NCBI GenBank assembly: GCA_036558005.1
Contig: DATBGO010000335.1
Span: 1-64,000 of the forward strand
Length of the DNA: 64,000 nucleotides
Source of the DNA: DATBGO01 sp036558005
Lineage (GTDB): Bacteria > Actinomycetota > Actinomycetes > Streptosporangiales > Streptosporangiaceae
Direction of reading: 5' to 3'
Below, piece by piece: positions 1-8,283 of the stretch. Every line of letters starts with the position of its first letter. Within the stretch, counting starts at the first letter, position 1. Under the pieces are notes generated by a model. It searched no databases. It worked only from the letters and a program-made list of their open reading frames with translations, and was not told the origin of the DNA. A program made the translations under genes and the position numbers.

Positions 1-122
1 CTCTACTCGTCCTCACCCGCCAGCACACTGCCCGCTGACAGACGATCATGACCTACGCCCAGCCGCTCCCGCCAGCACGAGCACCACCAACCCCGCTCAC
101 ACAAGCCCCCCGGCCAGCCAAT

Positions 123-764
123 TCAGGTTGGAACGAGCTCACTGGGCCGGCGGGACGGGCCGTAGCCGGTCATGCCCGGCTGGCAGGGCTCTGCGTTGCG
201 GCTGGGAAGGGGCGCCACCGAAAGCGCGGTGATCGCCCAGTGCCCGCTGCGCTGAGCCATCCGCCAGGTCTCGAACAGGTAGGACTGACCTGGGGTCGGC
301 AGGGAGGTCGGGTCCGTCTTTCCGGTGCGCGGGTTCTGCTCCCTGAACTTGCTGCCGTCATCGCAGGTGGCCACGACGGCGCCCCGCCCAGTCATCGCGG
401 TGACGCGGGTCATGAAGAACCGGTCTACCCCGGCCGGCACGAGATCGTGTGCCTGGCCGTTCTTCACAGCAGCGGTCAGGTGAGTGAGCGCCTGGCCGGT
501 CACGTAATCCCGCACTGGCGCGACCAGAGACCGCCGGTTCTGCGATTTCTCCCAGAGGACCTGGCCCTCCCTGAAGCCCTCCAGCACGGCGGCCTGGGCC
601 GCGTTCGCGGGCAGCGGGCTGGCGAACACCTGGGTGTATGGGCCGATGCGGACAACGCTGGCCACCCGGATGGCCGTGTGACTGGCTGGCTTGGCTGAGC
701 TGCAGGCCGGGACCAGCAGCAAGCCGGACAGCGCCAGCGCGGTGAACGCCCGATGACGGCTCAT
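123..764 (-). CDS. Putative secreted lipoprotein of unknown function
   Basis: The 213-residue product starts with a short basic region and a hydrophobic stretch (about residues 6-20) that ends in a lipobox-like LVPAC, so Cys21 is the likely lipidated residue. This implies an anchored extracytoplasmic protein. The mature part has no motif I recognise. It reads like a small alpha+beta domain of the kind that follows lipoprotein signals in many actinomycete exported proteins, which sometimes resemble NTF2-like folds, but I cannot confirm that. It is a single gene on the minus strand, about 160 bp from the L,D-transpeptidase start. Coding is supported by GC bias and the signal sequence only. Confidence 0.7.
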   Translation of the reverse strand: MSRHRAFTALALSGLLLVPACSSAKPASHTAIRVASVVRIGPYTQVFASPLPANAAQAAVLEGFREGQVLWEKSQNRRSLVAPVRDYVTGQALTHLTAAVKNGQAHDLVPAGVDRFFMTRVTAMTGRGAVVATCDDGSKFREQNPRTGKTDPTSLPTPGQSYLFETWRMAQRSGHWAITALSVAPLPSRNAEPCQPGMTGYGPSRRPSELVPT

Positions 765-923
765 GCCCGTCGCCTAACTATTTGTTATCCCGGTCGGCCA
801 GATCCGCAGCGGAAGGAGCGAATCCGGCGGCGCCCGCGGAGGCGACCCGCCAGCCGGCTTGTGCCAATATGTTAGGCCGCGAAGTCAAGATCAACTACGC
901 GGCCCGCGGTGAACATTACCGGT

Positions 924-1550
924 CTAGAAGACGGCTACTTCGGCGCCGACTCGCAGGTGATTGTGGTAGTAGCGGGCGTTGCGCAAGGTCAGGTGGATGC
1001 AGCCGTGCGAGGAGGTGGTGAGGCTGCCGGCGTGGAAGGCGATCCCGCCGGGGGCGAAGAACACGGCATACGGTATCGGCAGGCCGAAGCTGGTGCTGAT
1101 GTAGTGCGGACCTGCCTTCCACGCGACGTGGAAGACTCCGCGCGGCGTCGGGTCGGAGCGCCCGCCCGGCTTCATGGGCACCGGGCCGTAGGTGATCCGG
1201 CCATGAGACTGCAGCCAGGTGACGTGGTCACTGAGGTCGGCGCACGCGGTCGCCGCTGGCGGGCAGGAACGGCGGGCGCGAGCGCTCAGGGCCTCCTCGC
1301 TGCCCATGGCTACTGGCCGCGTTAGCGTGGGCGGGCTCGCCGCCGGCGGGCTGGCGGCGGTGCTGGCCCCGGCGCCAGGCACCGTGCTGTCGGTCCTCGC
1401 TGTGGCGCTGACCAGGGGAGAGTGCACCAGCCAGATGGCGAACGCGATCAGCCCGATTCCCGGGACAGCCAGTGCGGTGAGCCAAGCCATGGCGCGCCGG
1501 CGGCCGCGTCTAGCGGCCGTCCGCTGGTGCCTTCCTGGGTGCTCGGGCAT
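924..1550 (-). CDS. L,D-transpeptidase (YkuD domain), membrane-anchored
   Basis: YkuD-family enzymes cross-link peptidoglycan stem peptides (3-3 links) or attach proteins to them outside the membrane. The 208-residue product has an arginine-rich start, one membrane segment at about residues 20-42 and a Ala/Pro/Ser/Thr-rich linker. The catalytic domain lies at the C terminus. The hallmark is visible: FHAG followed by SSHGCIHL, matching the family H-x(n)-[ST]-HGC motif with the nucleophile Cys in SHGC. The domain is compact and no LysM or Ig-like module is fused. Met21 could be an alternative start. It is monocistronic as far as the spacing shows. Confidence 0.9.
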   Translation of the reverse strand: MPEHPGRHQRTAARRGRRRAMAWLTALAVPGIGLIAFAIWLVHSPLVSATARTDSTVPGAGASTAASPPAASPPTLTRPVAMGSEEALSARARRSCPPAATACADLSDHVTWLQSHGRITYGPVPMKPGGRSDPTPRGVFHVAWKAGPHYISTSFGLPIPYAVFFAPGGIAFHAGSLTTSSHGCIHLTLRNARYYHNHLRVGAEVAVF

Positions 1551-1692
1551 GGGTTCCCTTCAGGCTAACCCCGGCAGCCGCCCTGCACTGCCGGCTTAGC
1601 ACGTCGCGGCATATGTCCCTGCACCCATATAGACGGGACGGCTGGCCGCATGCGTTGCCTGGGCTAAGACACTCATGCCGCCACATGACGGT

Positions 1693-1728
1693 GCCCGGGC
1701 CAGCACGATGGTGAACGCTGGCCCGGGC
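1693..1728 (-). terminator. Hairpin terminator after the repeat-protein gene
   Basis: A perfect 12-bp inverted repeat (GCCCGGGCCAGC and GCTGGCCCGGGC) with a 12-nt loop starts 8 bp beyond the stop codon of the minus-strand repeat-protein gene. No T-run follows, which is common for actinomycete terminators. Stem strength and position make termination the best reading. Confidence 0.7.
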
Positions 1729-1736
1729 TGAACGCG

Positions 1737-3002
1737 TCAGTGCTGTACCCGCCAGGACGTGCCGTTCCAGCGCTCGATCAGCGCCTTGAGGGTCTTGCCG
1801 TCGTCGTAAGCGCCAACGGCCCAGGCGCCCCCGCCGGGGACGAGGGCTACGCCGAGCAACTCGTCGATGTGCGGGCTCGGACCCGGGTTCGGGCTGCTCA
1901 CCGGCTTCCATGCGTGGCCGTTCCAGCGCTCGGCCAGCGTCTGCACGGGCTGGCTCTGGGAGGTGCGGAAGCCCGCTGCCCAGGGGGCCCGGCCCGGCAG
2001 CGCCGCCACCGCGGCCAGGCCCTGGCCGGGCTGGTCCGGGGCGGGCGCCTGCCGCCAGGACGTGCCGTTCCAGTGGAAGACCAGGGTCTGGCTCGACCCG
2101 AGCGAGCCCGTGGTGGCCAGGCCGACCGCCCAGGCATTCCTGGCCGAGCTGGCCGCTATCCCGCCCAGCGCGATATCGGCGTCGATCGGGTCCGGGCAGG
2201 GCACCTGGGTCCAGGACTTGCCGTTCCAGTGGACGATCATCGGCAGTACCGGACCGCCGTCTGAATAGAAGCCCGCCGCCCAGGCGTCGCGGGCGGAGGT
2301 AGCCGTCACCGCGCGCAGGTAGTTGTCGTGGAAGGCGCCGGGATCGGGGCTGGTCACCTCGTGCCAGGAATGGCCGTTCCAGTGGAAGATCACGGTGATC
2401 TTGTCACCGAAGACGCAGCTGGTGGCCTCGCCGACGGCCCAGGCGTCGGTGCCGGAGGTGGCGCTCACCCCGTACAGCCCGTCGTTGTCCTTCATGCAGC
2501 CAGGGAAATGGGCCGGCGTAGCGTGCCAGGACCTGCCGGTCCAGTGCAGGATCAGCATCCGGGTCACCTTGCCGTCGGTCCAGGAGCCCACCGCCCAGGC
2601 GTTCCTGGCGGACGTGGCGGCCACCGCGTTCAGCTGGTTGCTCGCGCCCGCGGCCGAGCCGCCTGGATCCGGCGAGATCACTTGCCGCCAGGACTTGCCG
2701 TTCCAGTGCTCGATGAGCGTCTGGTCCGACCTCCCGTCGGAGCGGAAGCCCGCCGCCCAGGCGTTCCGCGCCGAGGTGGCGGCCACCCCGGCCAGGTCGC
2801 TGGGCCGCGCCGCCGTGGCCGCCGGGCCAGCGGCCGCTGCCGCGGCCGGGCCGGGCGATGCGGCGAACGGGGTGCCGGCCTGCGCCAGCGCGGATGCGCC
2901 GGCCGTGGCCGGCAGCCCGGCGGATACGGCCGCGATGAGGCCCGCGGCCATGGCGGCCAGCGCGCGTGCGCGCGGGCCTGCGGGCATGACTTGGCGTTTC
3001 AT
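1737..3002 (-). CDS. Secreted seven-repeat protein (HWNGxSW repeats)
   Basis: The product is a secreted protein built from a repeated unit of about 45-50 residues. Each unit has a core such as HWNGKSW or RWNGTSW, then a Pro/Gly loop, and then a strand resembling AATSARNAWAVG. Seven W-x-G-x-[SA]-W cores are visible, and the last one ends the protein. The regularity suggests a beta-propeller, probably for binding rather than catalysis. The first 35-40 residues form a signal peptide (basic MKRQ, then a long Ala-rich hydrophobic core). I chose ATG at 3002 because it overlaps the stop of the upstream methyltransferase as ATGA. A longer form from 3047 would cover the methyltransferase end. Ligand unknown. 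Confidence 0.8.
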   Translation of the reverse strand: MKRQVMPAGPRARALAAMAAGLIAAVSAGLPATAGASALAQAGTPFAASPGPAAAAAAGPAATAARPSDLAGVAATSARNAWAAGFRSDGRSDQTLIEHWNGKSWRQVISPDPGGSAAGASNQLNAVAATSARNAWAVGSWTDGKVTRMLILHWTGRSWHATPAHFPGCMKDNDGLYGVSATSGTDAWAVGEATSCVFGDKITVIFHWNGHSWHEVTSPDPGAFHDNYLRAVTATSARDAWAAGFYSDGGPVLPMIVHWNGKSWTQVPCPDPIDADIALGGIAASSARNAWAVGLATTGSLGSSQTLVFHWNGTSWRQAPAPDQPGQGLAAVAALPGRAPWAAGFRTSQSQPVQTLAERWNGHAWKPVSSPNPGPSPHIDELLGVALVPGGGAWAVGAYDDGKTLKALIERWNGTSWRVQH

Positions 3003-3889
3003 TCCTGAACCTCCCGAAGGCTGGGTGACGCTAGGTATTTCCCGCACCAGGCGCCGACCTCTGACACGCCGACGACGGTGCTCCCGCTGGCCGTTACAGC
3101 CGCCAGCACGCGCCCGGCCAGGTCCTCGCCGAGCGCGGCGGTGCCGAGCGCGTCTGGGCCGGCGCCGAACTCGTCGACGGCGTGCTGCAGGGTGCCGATG
3201 ATGCTGGTGATGCGGTCAACGACGAGCTGGCTCATCGCCCCCGCGCCGATGGTCGTCTCCATCCGCATCGACGGCGTGGGCAGGCCGGCCCGGGTAAAGA
3301 TCGACGCCAGCTTGAATCCGGTGCTGATGTCCGCGCCCGCGGCGGCGAGGACCTCGGTGGCGAGCTGGCAGCACCGCTCCCAGATCGGCACCGGCGGGCA
3401 TGACCGGTATCCGGTCCAGTCGACTTCGTGGAAGGCGACGATCCCGCCCGGCTGCAGATGTGCCATCAGCCTGCCGAGCATGACCGCCGGATCCGGCTGG
3501 AACATCAGCACGTATCGGCCGATGACCGCGTCGAACGGCGCGGTGAACGTGAGCTCCGCCGGGTCGCCCAGCTCGAAGGAGACCTGGCTGAGCGAGCGGG
3601 CCCGGGCGCGTTCTCGCGCCACCGCCACGGCCACCGCGGACCGGTCAGCGCCGACGACCGCCCCGGTCTCCGTCACCAGCTGCGCGGCCAGGAAGGCCAC
3701 GTCGCCGAGGCCGCAGCCGACGTCAAGGACGCGCATGCCGGGCGCCAGCCCGGCGGCGACCAGCAGCCGGCGTGTGATGGGGGCGACCAGATCGGCCTGG
3801 AACGCTAGCCGCTCCTGCTCCTGTGCGCTATGGCCCATCGGATACGAAGCCGGGCCAGGGGCGTGCCTGGTGCCAGCCGGGCGGGTCAT
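2999..3889 (-). CDS. SAM-dependent class I methyltransferase
   Basis: A class I methyltransferase with motif I VLDVGCGLG, a motif II acidic loop (VVGADRS) and a post-motif region LQPGGIVAF, typical of small-molecule methyltransferases of the UbiE/type 11-25 kind. The substrate is not predictable. I place the start at ATG 3889, whose ATGA overlaps the stop of a relic reading frame; an ATG at 3841 and an upstream ATG at 3997 are also possible. Its stop overlaps the start of the secreted repeat protein, so the two are probably translationally coupled, which is odd for a cytoplasmic enzyme and an exported propeller-like protein. Confidence 0.8.
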   Translation of the reverse strand: MTRPAGTRHAPGPASYPMGHSAQEQERLAFQADLVAPITRRLLVAAGLAPGMRVLDVGCGLGDVAFLAAQLVTETGAVVGADRSAVAVAVARERARARSLSQVSFELGDPAELTFTAPFDAVIGRYVLMFQPDPAVMLGRLMAHLQPGGIVAFHEVDWTGYRSCPPVPIWERCCQLATEVLAAAGADISTGFKLASIFTRAGLPTPSMRMETTIGAGAMSQLVVDRITSIIGTLQHAVDEFGAGPDALGTAALGEDLAGRVLAAVTASGSTVVGVSEVGAWCGKYLASPSLREVQE

Positions 3890-3972
3890 GGCTGGATCCG
3901 CCACGACGTGCCGTTCCACCGCTCCCGCAGCACCTTCTGCACGGTGCTCCCCGCCGGCCGCCGCGATGACGC
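3886..3972 (-). pseudogene. Relic of a second HWNGxSW repeat-protein gene (C-terminal end only)
   Basis: In a minus-strand frame different from the methyltransferase, the DNA encodes STVQKVLRERWNGTSWRIQP and then a stop. This is almost the same ending as the intact repeat protein nearby (ERWNGTSWRVQH). Only the last 25-30 codons are recognisable, and upstream the frame degrades. The relic stop overlaps the methyltransferase start as ATGA. This suggests an ancestral order of repeat gene, methyltransferase, repeat gene, of which the first copy has been deleted. Confidence 0.65.
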
Positions 3973-4132
3973 GGCTCGGCCATGGGTTTTCGGACATGTT
4001 TGCCTCCGTAGTCAGGGTCGGGTGAGCGGCGGTTACCGCGCATCGGCGGTCATGCTGATTCCGGCGGCCGGCGGGGAACCAGGGCTGGTCATTTCTGCTG
4101 GCCGGCCGCGACTGCGCCGCTGCCCACGGCGG

Positions 4133-4525
4133 CTAGGCCGACCAGAACTCGTCCTCGGCCTGCTGATCACCCTGGAATTCGCGGAACTCGACGGCCCGGC
4201 CCGCGGCTATCCGCCAGACTTGAACCTCCGGTGAGGACCAGGACCGGCCCCGGCGCTGGGCCGACACCGTGCTGAGCACGACGACCCGGTCGCCGTCGGC
4301 CAGCGCCTCGTCGACCCCCACCTTGAGGGTTCCGCCGGATAGTTCCTGGCACCGGGTGAAGAAGTCCAGGACACCCGCGTGACCGGTGTAGTCCCCGGAC
4401 AACGGGCTGCGGCCGGGGACATGCCAGGCGATGTCCTCGGCGAGGATCCCGAGCACGGCGGGGATGTCGCCGCTGGCGAAAGCGTCGTAGGCGTGCTGCA
4501 GGAGTTCGGTGTTCGGATGGGCCAT
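4133..4525 (-). CDS. SnoaL-like / NTF2-fold protein
   Basis: The 130-residue product has the compact SnoaL/NTF2-like pattern: an N-terminal helix (residues 5-17), AxGDIPAVLGILAEDIAWHVPG, a central helix around DFFTR, and C-terminal strands ending in VEFREF. Family members are ketosteroid-isomerase-like enzymes or ligand-binding proteins. The pattern here is that of the uncharacterised nuclear transport factor 2 family, often carried near regulators. A good start is ATG 4525, preceded by AGGAGG-type sequence (GGAGGCC). It lies downstream of the LAL regulator on the same strand, separated by about 140 bp. Confidence 0.85.
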   Translation of the reverse strand: MAHPNTELLQHAYDAFASGDIPAVLGILAEDIAWHVPGRSPLSGDYTGHAGVLDFFTRCQELSGGTLKVGVDEALADGDRVVVLSTVSAQRRGRSWSSPEVQVWRIAAGRAVEFREFQGDQQAEDEFWSA

Positions 4526-4661
4526 CTCGGGCCTCCTTCAGGCAGACGGTGGCCTCGATCGTGGCCGGATCTGGCTGACGGCGGCGACAGGGTGCCCACC
4601 CTGGTCTTTTCGCGCAGCGGAAGCTGCCCGGGTTCCGGTTGGAGGCGGGCGGCCGGGACCG

Positions 4662-7463
4662 TCAGCCGGGCCTGTCCCCGAGCGCCCGGCGGAGGTCTTG
4701 ACGGCCGGTGATCCCCAGCTTGCCGTAGGCGCTGGCCAGGTGCCCCTCGATGGTTTTGAGCGTGACGTAGAGGTCCTGGGCGATCTCGCGGTTGGTCCGG
4801 CCCTGGGCGGCGAGCCGGGCGACGCGCATTTCGCTGGGCGTCAGCGCTTCGGCGCCGTGCCGCCATTCCCGGCGCGGCCTGGCGCCCGCCGCCTTCAGTT
4901 CCTCGCGGGCCCGGGCGGCCAGCGGCCGGGCACCACACCGGGCGGCCAGGTCAAGAGCCTCGGCCAGCGGTTCGCGCGCGGCGCTCCGCTGGCCGCCGCG
5001 GCGCAGCGCGGCCCCCAGCTCGGCCAGCGACTTGGCCCGTTCGAGCACGGCCGGAGAACTCTGCAGCACGGTCACCGACTCGCTGAGCAGCTCGAGCCCG
5101 GCCGGGCCTGGCTGTGCCATCCCCGCGGTCCGGGCGGCCACCCCCAGCGCGCGGGGCGCCCCGAAGACCCGCACGTCAGCGAGTTCGCCTTCGGCCCACG
5201 TCCGGGCCTGCTCGCGCTGCCCCAGGCTCAGCAGGGCCTGCGCGGCGCCCGCGCGAGCATGCAGGTAGCCGACGTCGCGCAGTTCCATGCTCCACAGCTC
5301 GGGGCTGAACATCGACAGGCAGGCCCGGAAGTCGTCAAGCGCCTGCGCCGGGCGTTTCTGGGCCAGCCGCAGCCGGCCCCGCGCCGCCGGGATCAGCACC
5401 GTGCCGACGCCAGGCGGCCCGTCCCGCGGGGGCAGCAGGTCGAGCAGGGCCTGGGCCTCGGTCAGGTCCCCGGCCTCGACCGCGACGTCGGCCAGCACCG
5501 TCGCGGCGAACGCCAGGCCCGGCGCGAAGTCGCCCTCCTGCAGGACCCGCAGAGCGATCCGGGCGGCGGCGTCGGCCTCGGGCAGCGCACCCAGGCGCAG
5601 CTTGAGCAGCCCGAGGGTGCTGTACACGGCGACCAGCCCGCGGGCGCTTCCTGAGCGGCTGACTTCGGCCAGCATCGGCTCCAGCGCCGCCTCGACCGCG
5701 GCGAACCGCTCGGCCACCACCAGGCTCCAGAGCAGGGCGGCCCGGGTGTCCCAGTTCTCGGCCGGCAGCGTGGCGGCCTGCAGCGCCGCGCCGAGCGGGG
5801 CGGCCGCCTCCTGCGCCGGGCGGCCGGCCAGGATCGCGGCCATCCCCTTCCCCACCGCCAGGGCCTCGGCTGGCGCTCCCGTCAGCGGCCGGCTGGCCAG
5901 CCGTTCCAGCACCGGCGCGACCCGCGATGACCGGCGGGCGTCGTGCATCCCGGCCACCACCAGTTCGCCCTCCAGCCGGGCGGCCAGCCCGGGATCAGCC
6001 TCGCCCAGCTCGTCCAGCGCGCGCTCGATCAGGTCGACCGCATCCGCCCACCGGAACAGGGCGGCGTAAGCCTCGGCCACTTCGAGGGCGAGGCCGGCCC
6101 GGGCCCGCCGGCCGGTCGTCAGGGCCAGCGCCTGCTCAAGCCGCTCGCACGCGGTTCCCCGCCCGGCACTGGCCTCGGCCCGGGCCAGTTCCCGCAGCAC
6201 CGCCACCCGCTCGTCAGCCGGGGGCGGCTCGGCCAGGGCCCGCCGCAGCACCGTGGCCGCCGACTGCGGCGCGCCGGTCTCCATCGCCTCGGCCGCCCCG
6301 GCGCGCAGGCCAGCCGTCACCGCCGGATCGCCGCCGGGCTGGACCCGCATCAGGTGCGCGGCGACCCGGCCCGGCCGCGCCCCTTCGCGCTGCAGCAGCC
6401 GGGCCGCGGCCAGGTGCAGGGCGTGCTGGCCAGCGCTCTCCAGCGAGGCCCCGACCGCCTCGCAGACAATCGGGTGCAGGAACCGCAGCGGGTCGGTGCC
6501 CGCCAGCACGTCCAGCTGAACCAGGCCGGCGGCCAGCCGCCGCGCGCTGGCCAGGTCCAGTCCGGCCAGCGCCGCGGCGTGCCGCAGTTCGCAGCCGTCG
6601 CCGAGCACCGCGAGCGCGTGCGCGAGGCCCAGCGCGCGTGCGTCCAGGCGGCGTATCCGCAGGGCCACCGGGCCGGCCACACCCTGGCCGGCCCGGGCGG
6701 ATAGGCCCGCCGGGCCGGGCTGGCCCGGATCAGCGGACCCGGGCTGCGCCGCCCGCAGCAGCTCGGTGAGATAGAAGGGGTTGCCGCCGCTGGACTGGCC
6801 GAGGGCCCCGCACAGCTCGCTGGTCGCGCCCGGGCCGAGCCGGTCCCTGGCGATCAAGGTGACGGCCTCCTGGCTGAGCAGGGCGGGGCAGCTGACCGCG
6901 CTGGCCTGAGCGCGCACGGCCAGCAGGGAAGCCTCACCAGGGCCAGGGCCGGGCGGGCGCGAGGCGACCAGCAGGGCCAGCGGAAGGCCGGCCACCCGGG
7001 CCGCCAGGTAGGCCAGGTAACGCAGCGATGGCGGGTCCGCCCAGTGCACGTCGTCGACCGCGATCACCAGCGGCTTGCGCGCGGACAGGTTGACCGCCAG
7101 CCAGTACAGGCCGTGCAGCATCGCGAAGGAGATGTCCGGCGCGGACGGCCCGCCCGGCTGGCTCTCCAGCAGCAGCCTGGCCGGGCCGGCCGGCCCGGCC
7201 AGCAGCCCGGCCCGCTCAGCCGGCCCGGCGCTCAGCAGGAAGCGTTCGAACAGCTGACGGACGACCCCGAAGGCGAATTCCGTCTCCAGTTCCGACCCGC
7301 GGCCGCGGAGCACCTCGCGGCCACCCTCGGCGGCCCGCCGGCAGGCCGCCTCCAGCAGCGCGGTCTTGCCGATGCCCGCGCCGCCCTCGACGACCAGGAC
7401 GCCCCCATGCCGCAGCACGGCATCAGCCGCGGCGAGTTCTTGCTCACGCTCGAACAGAACCAC
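4662..7463 (-). CDS. LAL-type transcriptional regulator (AAA ATPase plus LuxR HTH)
   Basis: A 933-residue large ATP-binding LuxR-family regulator. The Walker A motif GGAGIGKT is at residues 27-34, and a Walker B-like IAVDDVHWAD follows at about 130-140. A long alpha-helical, TPR-like middle of Ala/Leu-rich helices follows. The C terminus is a LuxR/GerE HTH (LTPSEMRVARLAAQGRTNRE onward, about residues 868-930). Such proteins usually activate nearby operons in response to a small ligand. Its divergent neighbour is the HTH regulator starting at 7600, with a 136-bp shared intergenic region. Target genes are not evident. Confidence 0.92.
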   Translation of the reverse strand: MVLFEREQELAAADAVLRHGGVLVVEGGAGIGKTALLEAACRRAAEGGREVLRGRGSELETEFAFGVVRQLFERFLLSAGPAERAGLLAGPAGPARLLLESQPGGPSAPDISFAMLHGLYWLAVNLSARKPLVIAVDDVHWADPPSLRYLAYLAARVAGLPLALLVASRPPGPGPGEASLLAVRAQASAVSCPALLSQEAVTLIARDRLGPGATSELCGALGQSSGGNPFYLTELLRAAQPGSADPGQPGPAGLSARAGQGVAGPVALRIRRLDARALGLAHALAVLGDGCELRHAAALAGLDLASARRLAAGLVQLDVLAGTDPLRFLHPIVCEAVGASLESAGQHALHLAAARLLQREGARPGRVAAHLMRVQPGGDPAVTAGLRAGAAEAMETGAPQSAATVLRRALAEPPPADERVAVLRELARAEASAGRGTACERLEQALALTTGRRARAGLALEVAEAYAALFRWADAVDLIERALDELGEADPGLAARLEGELVVAGMHDARRSSRVAPVLERLASRPLTGAPAEALAVGKGMAAILAGRPAQEAAAPLGAALQAATLPAENWDTRAALLWSLVVAERFAAVEAALEPMLAEVSRSGSARGLVAVYSTLGLLKLRLGALPEADAAARIALRVLQEGDFAPGLAFAATVLADVAVEAGDLTEAQALLDLLPPRDGPPGVGTVLIPAARGRLRLAQKRPAQALDDFRACLSMFSPELWSMELRDVGYLHARAGAAQALLSLGQREQARTWAEGELADVRVFGAPRALGVAARTAGMAQPGPAGLELLSESVTVLQSSPAVLERAKSLAELGAALRRGGQRSAAREPLAEALDLAARCGARPLAARAREELKAAGARPRREWRHGAEALTPSEMRVARLAAQGRTNREIAQDLYVTLKTIEGHLASAYGKLGITGRQDLRRALGDRPG

Positions 7464-7522
7464 GAGCCCAGGCTAAGACCCCGGGCATCCCGGCGGCGCA
7501 GCGTGAGGGGACCGGAGATCCG

Positions 7523-7532
7523 GGATATATCC
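7523..7532. promoter_or_regulatory. Palindrome in the divergent LAL/HTH-regulator promoter region
   Basis: GGATATATCC is a perfect 10-bp palindrome between two divergently transcribed regulators and unusually AT-rich for this genome. A TATAAC lies 6 nt further on and a TTGACT at about 7551. It may be an operator for either regulator, but no protein can be assigned. Confidence 0.35.
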
Positions 7533-7599
7533 TTGCGCTATAACAACAAGTTGACTCGCCCCTTGGCCGAACCTGGTCAACGGGGACAGGGGGCCACCC

Positions 7600-8283
7600 A
7601 TGGACGCGGCTGACGACCTCATGGCCGTTGCGATGCTCGCTGAGCCGACTCGCCAGCGGCTCTACCTGTACCTGCGCGAGCGCCGCGAGCCGGTGGGGCG
7701 CGAGGAGGCCGCGCGGTACGCCGGGATCAAGCCACGGCTCGCGGCGTTCCACCTGGACCGGATGGCCGAGGCGGGGCTGCTCGACGTCGAGTACCGCCGG
7801 CTCTCCGGCCGGGCTGGCCCGGGCGCGGGCCGTCCGGCGAAGCTCTACTCGGTCGCGCCGCGGTCCTTCTCGGTGGAGATTCCGCAGACCCGGTACGCGC
7901 TCGCAGCCTCGATGATGGCCAGCGCCCTGACCGCGCACGGCTCGGGGGCCGACGGCGCCGCGTCGCTGCAGGACGTCGCCACCACGGTCGGCGAACGCCT
8001 CGGCACCGACATCCGGCGGCAGGCGCGGACGAAGGGCGCCCGGCTGGAAGCAGTCTGGAGCAAGCTCAAGCAACTGGGATACGAGCCGCGGGTGCAGGAA
8101 TCGGGTGAGTGGACGCTGCGCAACTGCATATTCTCCGAGCTGTCCGCCTCACATCGCGAGCTTGTCTGCCCCATGAACGCGGCGCTCGTAGCCGGGCTTC
8201 TCGACGGGGCGCGGCTGCTATCGCTGCGCGTCGAGAGGCGGATGGCAGCGCCGGAATGCTGCGTCCGGCTCACCGGCGGTTAG
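7600..8283 (+). CDS. ArsR/SufR-like HTH regulator with C-terminal cysteine cluster
   Basis: The 227-residue product has an N-terminal winged helix (residues 8-85; LAEPTRQRLYLYL, then the recognition segment IKPRLAAFHLDRM and the wing with GRPAKLYSVAP). The C-terminal half carries Cys176, Cys190, Cys220 and Cys221 in a pattern (NCIF...ELVCPMN...ECC) shared by SufR-like and other cysteine-ligated actinobacterial HTH proteins. It may therefore sense an Fe-S cluster, metal or redox state. It converges on hemA, the last gene of the ccm operon, overlapping it by 66 bp, so it is a plausible regulator of heme or cytochrome genes. That link is inference from position. Confidence 0.85.
   Translation: MDAADDLMAVAMLAEPTRQRLYLYLRERREPVGREEAARYAGIKPRLAAFHLDRMAEAGLLDVEYRRLSGRAGPGAGRPAKLYSVAPRSFSVEIPQTRYALAASMMASALTAHGSGADGAASLQDVATTVGERLGTDIRRQARTKGARLEAVWSKLKQLGYEPRVQESGEWTLRNCIFSELSASHRELVCPMNAALVAGLLDGARLLSLRVERRMAAPECCVRLTGG

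Noticed and set aside
3828..4043. 71-codon minus-strand frame overlapping the methyltransferase start
   Set aside because: Out of frame with both the relic repeat protein and the methyltransferase, and without any motif.
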